In this document: one piece after another, positions 57,227 through 64,000 of the stretch
How positions within the stretch are numbered: the stretch's first letter is position 1
How the letters are laid out: each line of letters opens with the position of its first letter
From: Legionella quinlivanii
GTDB taxonomy: Bacteria; Pseudomonadota; Gammaproteobacteria; Legionellales; Legionellaceae
Assembly (NCBI RefSeq): GCF_003265995.1
Contig: NZ_MVJN01000015.1
Span: 1-64,000 of the forward strand
DNA length: 64,000 nucleotides
Direction: 5' to 3'
Notes under the pieces: generated by a model
What the model was told of the DNA's origin: nothing
The model's input: only the letters and a program-made list of their open reading frames with translations
Database searches by the model: none
Position numbers and translations under genes: made by a program

Positions 57227-57426
57227 TGCCTTCGGGAGGCAGGGGTCGCAGGTTCAATTCCTGTCACTCGACCAATAAAATCAATAGGTTACGTTATTTA
57301 CCTTGCATCAAACTTCACTTTTAAAGTGCATATAAAGTGCTAACTTATTGTATAAGTATGAGTAAAGTGTAAAACAAACGCTGTGACCATTTTGACTCGC
57401 AATCTCCTTCTTTATTATTTCACCAT
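57227..57426. repeat. attR-side copy of about 200-bp direct repeat
   Basis: It repeats the tRNA-Pro 3' end (57227-57275, one base deleted in the acceptor arm) and about 150 bp of sequence beyond, matching 24901-25100. It is not a tRNA gene because the 5' half is absent. The long match shows that the DNA to the right is, or was, the left end of a similar element. Confidence 0.9.
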
Positions 57427-57893
57427 TCCCAGCACTTGATAAAGATATAGCCCCCCTGCTTAGTCAAGAAAACTCCATTCAGAAAGAAATAGAGTTCTTT
57501 AGGTCTAACAATTCGAATGCTATGGTTATAATGGTTTCCGATGACACCATGGAACCCATCTATTCAAAAGGCGATTTCGTTGGAGGAATTCAATACCTGA
57601 ATACTACCGATATTGAAAAGTGTATCGGCCATGATTGTATAATTGAAATCAGCGAAGGAACCTACTTCCGGCGTTTAATGAAAAGAAAGAATGGTTTCGC
57701 ACTTACCTGCCTAAACGCTCAAACAGAGATTGAAGACCCTGTAATTTTTTCTAAGAAGATATTGGCTGCTACTCTAATAATTTGGCATCGTTGGAAATTC
57801 AATACACCCCACCTAGATTGTTATAAGGTTAAAAAAGAGTTAAGACAAATTTACCAGTCAGCTCATTTTTTGTCTATAATGCCTCTATATTAA
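57424..57893 (+). pseudogene. 5'-truncated copy of the element repressor, fused to att repeat
   Basis: The sequence from 57424 is clearly homologous to the inside of the repressor gene from about 49747 (IAPLLSQENS, EFFRSNN, MVSDDTMEP, GDFVGG, YFRR, KRKNG). The HTH-coding region is missing; the join occurs a few bases after the att repeat. A frame from the ATG at 57522 encodes 123 residues of the S24 fold plus a different tail. It could be expressed as an isolated dimerisation domain but is most likely a relic. Confidence 0.85.
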
Positions 57894-57916
57894 CCACTTC
57901 ATTCAGGTAAAACTTT

Positions 57917-59068
57917 ATGTTATCCACTTATTTCAAATACCGTATTTTAGAATGTATCCCTGTCAAAGAAGCATCTTCAGAATTTGAAAAGGACAAAATA
58001 TACAAGTTTAGATATGAGATTTATCATAATGAATATAAAATGATTGAGGAGAACTTTGATCATCAGAGAAAAATACTTAAAGATGTAATTGATGATAAAA
58101 AAAATTCAATTCTCACCTATACGACTTCCAAAAATAATCTTTCAAGCACATGCAGAGCATATTATTTAAATTGCAATGAGATATCTGAAGAAGAAAAGTT
58201 GAAGTATTATCTTCATGAATTACCCCTTCCCCCCAACCCACTAATCACTTTTGTAGAACGGTTAGCTGTAACAAGATCAAAACGCGGAAAATATCTCGCA
58301 GCCGCTCATGCCACCCATCTCGCAACACGATTGTTTCGTGACTTAAATAGTTATTTTACGTTTTCAAGTTGTTCACCTGGCTTACTGAAGCATTATATGC
58401 AACTTGGTTATCGACCCTATACAACTGAATTGTTACAGTTCGATGACAGAGTTGAAATACCCATTGTAGTAATGCCTGACATGGCGTTCTTAAAGAAAAT
58501 AAAATCTATTCTTTACCATCCAATGAATAAATACTGCTCTAATTCGTTGAAAAGTACTTACAACAATTTCCGGCCTGAGGTATTAGAAAACTTTATGACC
58601 TCTACTAAAACGATTGATAATTTAGATTCAACTTTCTATACAAAATATAAAAAATCTTTTCTATATCATCTAAAAAAAGAAACTATTAATTTTATTATTA
58701 AAAATTGTTACTTTTTAAATCTTAGGAAAGGAATGATGTTATTCAGTGAAAAAGAGCATCACCAGGAGAAATTTATTATATTATCCGGCCACTTGAGCAT
58801 ATCTAAATTGGCAAAAACAATTATGCAAGCCCATCCTGGAGATATTGTAGGCGAATTTGGGACATACCATGATAATTATTTAAGATATACATCTGTAACG
58901 GCGCTGGAGGATTGTCAGCTAATGGTTATTCCTCGTGGCTTTGAAAAAAAATTATTCCGCTTTGATTCCTCTCTTTATATTAACTACATGGAATCTTATA
59001 CAAAAAGCCTTTCACTCAGAGAGAGAAAATTAATCATTAATGTTCTTAATCAAAAGCAATATGCATGA
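57917..59068 (+). CDS. N-acyltransferase (FeeM/LuxI-fold) fused to cyclic-nucleotide-binding domain
   Basis: A 383-residue protein. Residues about 20-205 resemble the GNAT-like N-acyl amino acid synthase/autoinducer synthase fold: KFRYEIYHNEY (31-41), the FVERLAVTRSKRGKYLAAAH segment, and LLKHYMQLGYRPY. Residues about 265-365 form a CAP-type cNMP-binding domain (LRKGMMLFSEKEHHQEKFII, HPGDIVGEFGT, TALEDCQLMVIPRG). The fusion suggests an acyltransferase gated by a cyclic nucleotide. The neighbouring diiron oxidase (59380-60081) may act on the product. Confidence 0.7.
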   Translation: MLSTYFKYRILECIPVKEASSEFEKDKIYKFRYEIYHNEYKMIEENFDHQRKILKDVIDDKKNSILTYTTSKNNLSSTCRAYYLNCNEISEEEKLKYYLHELPLPPNPLITFVERLAVTRSKRGKYLAAAHATHLATRLFRDLNSYFTFSSCSPGLLKHYMQLGYRPYTTELLQFDDRVEIPIVVMPDMAFLKKIKSILYHPMNKYCSNSLKSTYNNFRPEVLENFMTSTKTIDNLDSTFYTKYKKSFLYHLKKETINFIIKNCYFLNLRKGMMLFSEKEHHQEKFIILSGHLSISKLAKTIMQAHPGDIVGEFGTYHDNYLRYTSVTALEDCQLMVIPRGFEKKLFRFDSSLYINYMESYTKSLSLRERKLIINVLNQKQYA

Positions 59069-59379
59069 GTGTTTAATAAATCGCTCATCTAAGAGGGTCA
59101 TAGTTGTGGGTAACTATTCCATACTAGGCACGACCCTCTCCAGGTTTTTCTCGTTTCCACTTAATTTTGAGGCAACCATCTTAACCCAAACCACTTATTG
59201 AAGAATATCAAATATTACTGCCCGCAATTCACCCGCAGGCAGATAAAACCACCTTGCAGGTAATAGATGAGAGGAATTTGAAAACTATCCAGTTGAGTTT
59301 TATCTTGAAATGTGAAGCCTGACATGATTAAACATATTAATAGCCGATTAAGTGATTATTATCGCTTATTCGTGCTACA
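59069..59379. other. Gap with long-arm hairpin between convergent genes
   Basis: An AGAGGGTC...GACCCTCT stem (59092-59139) encloses a smaller ATAGTT/AACTAT hairpin just after the acyltransferase gene. It may terminate that transcript. The rest shows no gene. Confidence 0.4.
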
Positions 59380-60081
59380 TTAGAGCACCCCACTATCATC
59401 AAGTTGCAGCATCATTTTGCTATAAAGTTCAAATTCTACCTTGGCACATTGAAGCATATCCTGATAATCGCTTTCCTTTGTAACATTTTCATTAATTAAT
59501 TCTTTTAACTCATCCATATGCCCTTGGTCAGCAATACCGTGACGTGCAAGATAAGTCAATGCTTCATCGGGCAAAGATAATTCAGATTGGAGAATCTCAC
59601 TTGCTTGAGATGCAAATAACTGACTTAATCCCTCGATGACAAATGAATCTGCGAGAATTGACATTGGGTTCCCAATATAAGCAATATAATATAGCCATGC
59701 TACTAAACAATCTGCATGAACTGATTGCTTCCGTGTTTCCAAGGCGGAAGTATCGACTCCTAATACTTTTAAGTCATTGGCGATCCATTGATGGTGCCCA
59801 TATTCATCAACTGCATGATTTAAAAGCCAAATGCGTACTTGTTTATTTTCCTCAGCTACTCTTGCTCCAGCCATAGCGTAGATTGTTGTGGCCATTCGCA
59901 CATGTTGATAAGAATCTAACAGGAAATTAATATAGATATCTTTTAAACCATCTTTACCAACCACTTGCATTAGCGAGAGAAGATCATCTGGCCCACTAAG
60001 CAGACCTTTAATAAAGGGAACTGACATAAATTTTTGACGCGCCTCAGAAGACTCTTCTTGTAAACGTTCATACATACCCAT
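59380..60081 (-). CDS. Haem-oxygenase-like diiron oxidase (HDO, TenA/PqqC-like)
   Basis: A 233-residue helical protein from the ATG at 60081 (GAGGAG upstream). Candidate metal ligands follow the HDO pattern: H60 (SYQHVRM), E93 with H96/H97 (DEYGHHQW), E150, and H181-x3-D185-x2-H188 in ARHGIADQGHMDEL. HDO enzymes cleave or hydroxylate small substrates, including fatty acids and amino acids. Convergent with the acyltransferase-cNMP gene, it may modify an acyl product; that link is inferred from position only. Confidence 0.68.
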   Translation of the reverse strand: MGMYERLQEESSEARQKFMSVPFIKGLLSGPDDLLSLMQVVGKDGLKDIYINFLLDSYQHVRMATTIYAMAGARVAEENKQVRIWLLNHAVDEYGHHQWIANDLKVLGVDTSALETRKQSVHADCLVAWLYYIAYIGNPMSILADSFVIEGLSQLFASQASEILQSELSLPDEALTYLARHGIADQGHMDELKELINENVTKESDYQDMLQCAKVEFELYSKMMLQLDDSGVL

Positions 60082-60267
60082 AGTCACTCCTCATTAAAAT
60101 AATTGTATATAAATATAGAGTATGAAATGAGTTAGTTCCAGGCACGTATCCGTAAACCAGATCTCTAAATACAAATACAATAAGGACATTTCAACTATCG
60201 AGTGTACACCCATAAGAACACCCATTCTTTGGCCGGTGGTTTTCAAAAATATGGCTTTTGATTATTC

Positions 60268-60442
60268 CCCAATTAATTTATATTCAGGGCCTAAATGAGC
60301 ATACCTTAAAGTCATTTTTATATCAGAATGACCTAACAGCTCTCTGACAGTATTTAAATCAATGCCAGCCATAACCAATTTACTAGCAAAATGATGAGGT
60401 AGATCATGCCATCTAAATTGTATAATGTTGGATTGCTCTATA
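60268..60442 (-). pseudogene. Relic of integrase 3' end
   Basis: About 175 bp closely match 54953-55126, the C-terminal coding part of the integrase (region of [15 protein letters not shown] and TLRYAHL), in the same orientation. No intact frame surrounds it. It is left from a second related element. Confidence 0.85.
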
Positions 60443-60790
60443 TAGGCATATCATTTTTTTTCATTTATTTGGCCTAAAGAAAAAGCCTGAATTAACACTA
60501 TATGGTGTGTCCAGGTTAATTGGTCAGCAGTGCCTGACCAAATTCACCATTTGGATAATTATGAGCAAAGTACTTCCTTGATATTTAGCCCTGGCATAAA
60601 ACTGTGCCATTCTAAACTAGAAATTCCGGCACTCGCTACATTATCCCTATCTGTTCAGAGAAAAAATGACGTCATCAAGTCAAGATCCCTTTAAACACGC
60701 GACCCGGGACCCTTCTTGATTCACCGACCGCATTCGGGTTAGTTATCAAACTGATAGACTATAATAAACTATTATGGGAAGAGAAAATAA
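60443..60790. other. Non-coding gap after integrase relic
   Basis: Together with 60088-60267 this stretch has no convincing gene. A palindromic TGACGTCA lies near 60668, and the sequence is mixed in base composition, as expected for decayed element DNA. Confidence 0.35.
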
Positions 60791-61150
60791 ATGCTAAACA
60801 TACACCCTAAAAAAATCAGAGCCATTCTTGAAGAAATCGAACGCTTCCAAGAAAAAGAAGATCAATATCCGAAGTTGACTACTGAAAAGGATACACCTTA
60901 TATCCTCTCGGATCCTTGGTATCAAAGCACGCTTGGAACAATAAATAGTCTAACCCCTTCCCAACAGGCAACTTTGGTCGCATTAATGTATTTAGGGCAT
61001 GGGGATTTTGAGAAAAATGAATGGAGCGATGCACTTAGCATAGCTCAAGAACAGCAAACAAAGCATATCGCACAATACTTACTGTCAGTTCCGAATGTAG
61101 TTAGTTACATTGAAAATGGCTTAAATATTTTGGGATTCATAGAGCGTTAA
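60791..61150 (+). CDS. DUF3775 family protein
   Basis: A 119-residue protein with the DUF3775 pattern: LNIHPKKIRAILEEI at the start, LTPSQQATLVALMYLGHGDF in the middle, and YLLSVPNVVSYIENGLNILG at the end. Function unknown. GGAAGAG precedes the ATG. It lies between relics of the second element, so it may be chromosomal or surviving cargo. Confidence 0.75.
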   Translation: MLNIHPKKIRAILEEIERFQEKEDQYPKLTTEKDTPYILSDPWYQSTLGTINSLTPSQQATLVALMYLGHGDFEKNEWSDALSIAQEQQTKHIAQYLLSVPNVVSYIENGLNILGFIER

Positions 61151-61413
61151 TGAGGTGAGAAGTTAATTTGTTCATTCCCGCTATTGACGATAGTCATCCT
61201 GATTTGTAGAACATCGGGCTAAGAGTAATCTCCCACATCCCTGTGGAAGGTATGATCCTTCACACCATTTAAGACATCCATTGTCCGTACTCTTACTATT
61301 AATTATAGCATTGATTGATAAAATAGCTGAAATAACCCCCGAAATAACGCAATTAGGTGCCAAATTAATTGGCCAGGGCTTTACCCTGTATTTCGCCTAA
61401 ATTCAATAAAGGT

Positions 61414-61440
61414 GCGTTTCAACAGGGGATGTTGAAACGC
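61414..61440. repeat. Perfect 11-bp inverted repeat
   Basis: GCGTTTCAACA and TGTTGAAACGC enclose GGGGA. The right arm coincides with the start of the traA relic, so the palindrome probably arose at the break point. Confidence 0.6.
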
Positions 61441-61488
61441 TGCAGGCAAGAACGGCACATGTCTATAAAACAGATACAGGAGAGTTTG
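61428..61488 (+). pseudogene. Relic of traA relaxase gene
   Basis: About 60 bp match 30319-30379 inside traA (coding DVETLQARTAHVY and following residues) with a few substitutions, then diverge. It is the only recognisable piece of this gene here. Its position after the integrase relic is not collinear with the intact element, implying rearrangement or a third insertion. Confidence 0.75.
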
Positions 61489-61645
61489 TTAACGTTAACT
61501 TTTTATGGAATCACAGAATCAGTGAAGCCATATTGAATCAGATAGAAAAGGTATTAGAGTCACGAGTGCAACAACAAAATTCTTTCCGTTACTGACAACA
61601 CTAGGGCGCGAGCGCTGTCTCTATGACGGGTTATAAAGCAACATA
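61489..61645. other. Gap after relaxase relic
   Basis: AT-rich sequence with no intact gene. The whole 61151-61645 interval contains only the palindrome and the relaxase relic. Confidence 0.35.
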
Positions 61646-62518
61646 TTATCCACTTACTCCAGGCGTATAATGGTCAAGTGCATCATCTATTCTGACGGGC
61701 CTGTCTGAAGAGAAATACGATTGAGAATATAGATAAGTCATTAATTCGTTCTGCTCATTAAGTTCTTGCTGCTCGATGACTATGTTGTGTTCCCCAAGCA
61801 AAATATACATAGTATCATCAATGCTATGCATACTTTGTGCATCATTTCCTTTTAATCTACTCTCTATATTCAATAAAGGAACGTTTTCGGGTACATCTTC
61901 CGTAAAAAGCTGAGGTAGTTTTCCAGAGCCGCCAAACAAAAAATAATCGCTGGATAAAATTGGCCCATAACTTTCAGTTATGGCTTTCAGAATTTGACTA
62001 TGAACAATATGCATATTTTGCAGGGGAGAAATATGAGCTAACACTCTAAATTCAGTTAGAAATGTTTTACCGGAAATGATTAACACAAGACAATCACTAA
62101 CTCCGATAGCGCATAAGGAATCTAAATCAAAATAAATTTGCGGTTTATCGATTACAAATTGATTTAGATTTCTAGGGTTTGCTTCATATACCTGGCACAC
62201 TTTGTTGGGCGTTTGGATAGCAAAGCTATCCATTTCAACTATATACAATTTTTTTCCAACAAATTCCTCGAGTTTATAAAACTGATTGGTCAGATCGCTA
62301 ATATCTTCCCTTGGAACTTTATAAATACTTTGAGGATTAGTGACATAATCATAGTATTCATCTGAAAATTTTGAAAAAAAATGTTTAATCGAGTTCAGAC
62401 GCTCCAAGTCTTGTCTGGTCATTACATGATAATTTAAAAACTTTAGTTTCATTACAGTCATTACAATTTGTTCTAAATCATTGGTTGGTGAAATACCTAA
62501 CATGTCGTAATAAGTCAT
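61646..62518 (-). CDS. Degenerate J-like domain fused to CheD-like fold
   Basis: A 290-residue protein. Residues 1-60 resemble a DnaJ J domain (YYDMLGISPTNDLEQI, then LERLNSIKHFFSKFSDEYYDY), but the HPD motif reads HVM, so Hsp70 stimulation is doubtful. Residues about 90-200 recall CheD: AIGVSDCLVLII (C143) corresponds to TLGLGSCV, and LAHISP (H162) to MAHIMLP. The Thr of CheD is Ala137 here. Spacing C-to-H is 19 (CheD 17). It may be a divergent deamidase-fold protein or a pseudoenzyme. Effector status is possible. Confidence 0.5.
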   Translation of the reverse strand: MTYYDMLGISPTNDLEQIVMTVMKLKFLNYHVMTRQDLERLNSIKHFFSKFSDEYYDYVTNPQSIYKVPREDISDLTNQFYKLEEFVGKKLYIVEMDSFAIQTPNKVCQVYEANPRNLNQFVIDKPQIYFDLDSLCAIGVSDCLVLIISGKTFLTEFRVLAHISPLQNMHIVHSQILKAITESYGPILSSDYFLFGGSGKLPQLFTEDVPENVPLLNIESRLKGNDAQSMHSIDDTMYILLGEHNIVIEQQELNEQNELMTYLYSQSYFSSDRPVRIDDALDHYTPGVSG

Positions 62519-62797
62519 GAATACTCTGTTCTTAATTGGCCTTAATAAGAGTATAGATGTTGTATACTGTTGATAATTAAACGCAGAGCCTCATTTAATA
62601 TGGGCAATAACTTTACCTATTAGAGACGGATCAGACTCAAGGAGCCAAAAGCACCCATACTGGTAAGCTATGAATATATAACCGGCTGTTCCTGCGAAAT
62701 GTTGAAGACGCGGCAGACGCCATTATCGAGACGACGAAACAGCACCTTTGAATGGGTGGCTCCCTATTTTGGCGGCCACTCAGCCGGTTTACTGAAA

Positions 62798-63241
62798 TCA
62801 ATATTCCTTATATTTTAGGAATTTACCGCTTAACTTTATTGATACTCGATCACCTGCCGGGTCAGGTTCGCGTTGCAAATCCATCTTAAAATCAATAGCA
62901 CTCATGATGCCATCACCAAACTCTTCCTGAATTAGTTCTTTAAATGTGGTGCCATAAACACTCACTAGTTCATAAAAACGATAGATTAGGGGATCGGTTG
63001 GAACGGCTGTTGGCAAAGAACCGCGATGAGGTACTGTTTGCAATATCGCCAAAGCTTCTTTGGGTAAGTCAAATAATTTGACCACTGTTTCTGCTTGCGC
63101 AGCATTAAATGTCATTTGCCCAAGGCAGCCTGCGGTAACCCACTCTTTGCTGCCGCCAACTGCTTTAGCTACCTCCGACCAACGCAGCTTCTTTTGTACT
63201 CGTGCAGCTAAGATCAACTTCGTTATTGTTGCTCTGTCCAT
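62798..63241 (-). CDS. cynS: Cyanate hydratase (cyanase)
   Basis: A 147-residue enzyme converting cyanate and bicarbonate to ammonia and CO2. Catalytic residues R88, E91 and S114 are present with the same spacing as in E. coli CynS (R96, E99, S122), in YRFYELVSVYG and GDGIMSAIDF. The N-terminal HTH-like helical domain (residues 1-75) is intact. No cynT or cynX is adjacent. It is flanked by small gaps without other genes. Confidence 0.93.
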   Translation of the reverse strand: MDRATITKLILAARVQKKLRWSEVAKAVGGSKEWVTAGCLGQMTFNAAQAETVVKLFDLPKEALAILQTVPHRGSLPTAVPTDPLIYRFYELVSVYGTTFKELIQEEFGDGIMSAIDFKMDLQREPDPAGDRVSIKLSGKFLKYKEY

Positions 63242-63351
63242 GGTTTTCCTTATTAGTTAGTTTTTGCTAAAGCTTGCAAATATTGATTCATAAATTCCAG
63301 CCATTTTAAATACATCTATAAGCAAGGCTTAGTGAAAGTACTAAAAAATAA

Positions 63352-64000
63352 TTAGAGCTTAAGTTTTGTCGGACCAGGTTCTTCCTTTATAGGAGGTTTC
63401 ATTTCCTCCACTATTTCATTTAATAATGATACCAAACCCGGATTATACTTCTCCGCATACTGTATGGGTGTTTTACCTTTATTATCGGCAATATGAAGTT
63501 CATCACCTGTTTCTATAAAGGGTTTAAGCATTTCTTTTAATTCAGCTTCTGATTTTTCTAGCCAGTTGAAAGGGTGCTGCTTTAGTAGTACATGCAGTGG
63601 AGTCATTCCTTTATCATTAGGTACTGTCGGTTTTACCCCTAGCTGAATGAGTTCTAGTAAAAAATTATAAGTTTTATTAAACTGATCTGCATAACCTTTG
63701 ATAGACTGCTTCCTATACTCTTGTTCCAGATTAACACCTCTATCTAATCCCTGATGCAGATATTTAAACTGTTGCGCCGCAGATGTAGCTTTATTCGCGG
63801 CTGGGAGCATGTTTACTGCTAGATGTATTAAACTATTCTCGTTGGAGTCAATGGCATTTAAATCGGCACCATTGTCACGTAAAATTTCAAGAACGACAAG
63901 CATCTCATTAAATGATCGATTTCCTTTTGCATATAAACCAATAGAAAGTAATTGATCATACCAGGGGCGTTCTGTGGTGCCTGTAAAAGAAGGATATTGG
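63352..64000 (-). CDS. Ankyrin-repeat protein (5' end beyond window)
   Basis: A minus-strand frame is open from 63352 to the right window edge; the internal Met at 63903 is not the true start, since the frame continues upstream (segment PWYDQLLSIGLYAKGNRS). Ankyrin units: EILRDNGADLNAIDSNENSL, LIQLGVKPTVPNDKGMTPLH, and FIETGDELHIADNKGKTPIQ. The C-terminus is Pro/Glu/Lys-rich (KPPIKEEPGPTKLKL). Ankyrin proteins are frequent Dot/Icm effectors in Legionella. Full size unknown. Confidence 0.85.
   Translation of the reverse strand, partial: QYPSFTGTTERPWYDQLLSIGLYAKGNRSFNEMLVVLEILRDNGADLNAIDSNENSLIHLAVNMLPAANKATSAAQQFKYLHQGLDRGVNLEQEYRKQSIKGYADQFNKTYNFLLELIQLGVKPTVPNDKGMTPLHVLLKQHPFNWLEKSEAELKEMLKPFIETGDELHIADNKGKTPIQYAEKYNPGLVSLLNEIVEEMKPPIKEEPGPTKLKL

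Larger units (their letters stand above)
24901..57275. mobile_element. Lvh-type integrative conjugative element (32.4 kb)
   Basis: The boundaries are the tRNA-Pro 3' end (attL core 24901-24949) and its partial duplicate (57227-57275). Inside are an AlpA-like excisionase at the left, a tyrosine integrase at the right, traC/traD/traA with a putative oriT, a VirB/VirD4 T4SS of the lvr/lvh type, a CI-like repressor, ParA, and cargo. In circular form excisionase and integrase ends would be adjacent. Two conserved T4SS genes (lvhB4 and lvhB9) are interrupted, so self-transfer is doubtful unless these are sequence errors. Confidence 0.92.

Noticed and set aside
57227-57275. Second tRNA-Pro gene
   Set aside because: Only the anticodon-to-CCA half is present, the 5' acceptor and D-arm are missing, and one base is deleted in the acceptor strand.
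62519-62797. Transposase remnant between the CheD-like gene and cynS
   Set aside because: Short frames are visible on both strands, but none shows a recognisable transposase motif.

Overview
The window reads as a Legionella (or close Legionellales) chromosome carrying an integrated Lvh-type conjugative element. Pointers to Legionella are an lvr/lvh VirB-VirD4 cluster that includes a CsrA paralogue (lvrC), a collagen-like DUF1566 protein, an ankyrin-repeat protein and several effector-like orphans. No species is assigned.

Region 1 (1-24872) is mostly core chromosome: a ClC channel, a large autotransporter, a DUF2130 protein, a possible CheD-fold deamidase, MscS, CinA-like, obgE-rpmA-rplU, rplY-pth-ychF, a divergent response regulator/histidine kinase pair, two cold-shock proteins around a degenerate cyanophycin-synthetase-like protein and a ferritin-like protein, a CPA1 antiporter, a zinc-ribbon protein with a degenerate GGDEF domain, and ispB. 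Palindromic repeats fill several gaps.

Region 2 (about 24901-57275, 32.4 kb) is an integrative conjugative element in the 3' end of tRNA-Pro(CGG). An AlpA-type excisionase lies at the left end and a tyrosine integrase at the right. Ti-plasmid-like traC-traD and traA diverge from a putative oriT. A minus-strand operon of about 13 kb runs lvrA-lvrB-lvrC-lvhB2 to lvhB11-lvhD4. A CI-like repressor lies divergent from lvrA, followed by a ParA ATPase. LvrA and LvrB look like phage replication O and P proteins, so the repressor-O-P layout resembles a phage switch driving a T4SS. Cargo includes an HTH-less LuxR-type receptor, an MFS transporter, a HEPN protein, an Abi-type HEPN protein next to the integrase, and a zinc-finger-like orphan. 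lvhB4 has an in-frame TGA and lvhB9 a frameshift in a C7 tract, so the secretion system may be inactive or phase-variable, or the sequence may contain errors.

Region 3 (57227-about 61490) looks like the decayed remains of one or more related elements inserted in tandem. The att repeat extends about 200 bp, well past the tRNA. It is fused to a truncated copy of the repressor, and integrase and relaxase fragments follow. An N-acyltransferase/cNMP-binding fusion, a haem-oxygenase-like diiron oxidase and a DUF3775 gene are embedded here.

Region 4 (61491-64000) holds a second CheD-like protein with a degenerate J-like N-terminus, cyanase (cynS), and an ankyrin protein cut by the window edge.
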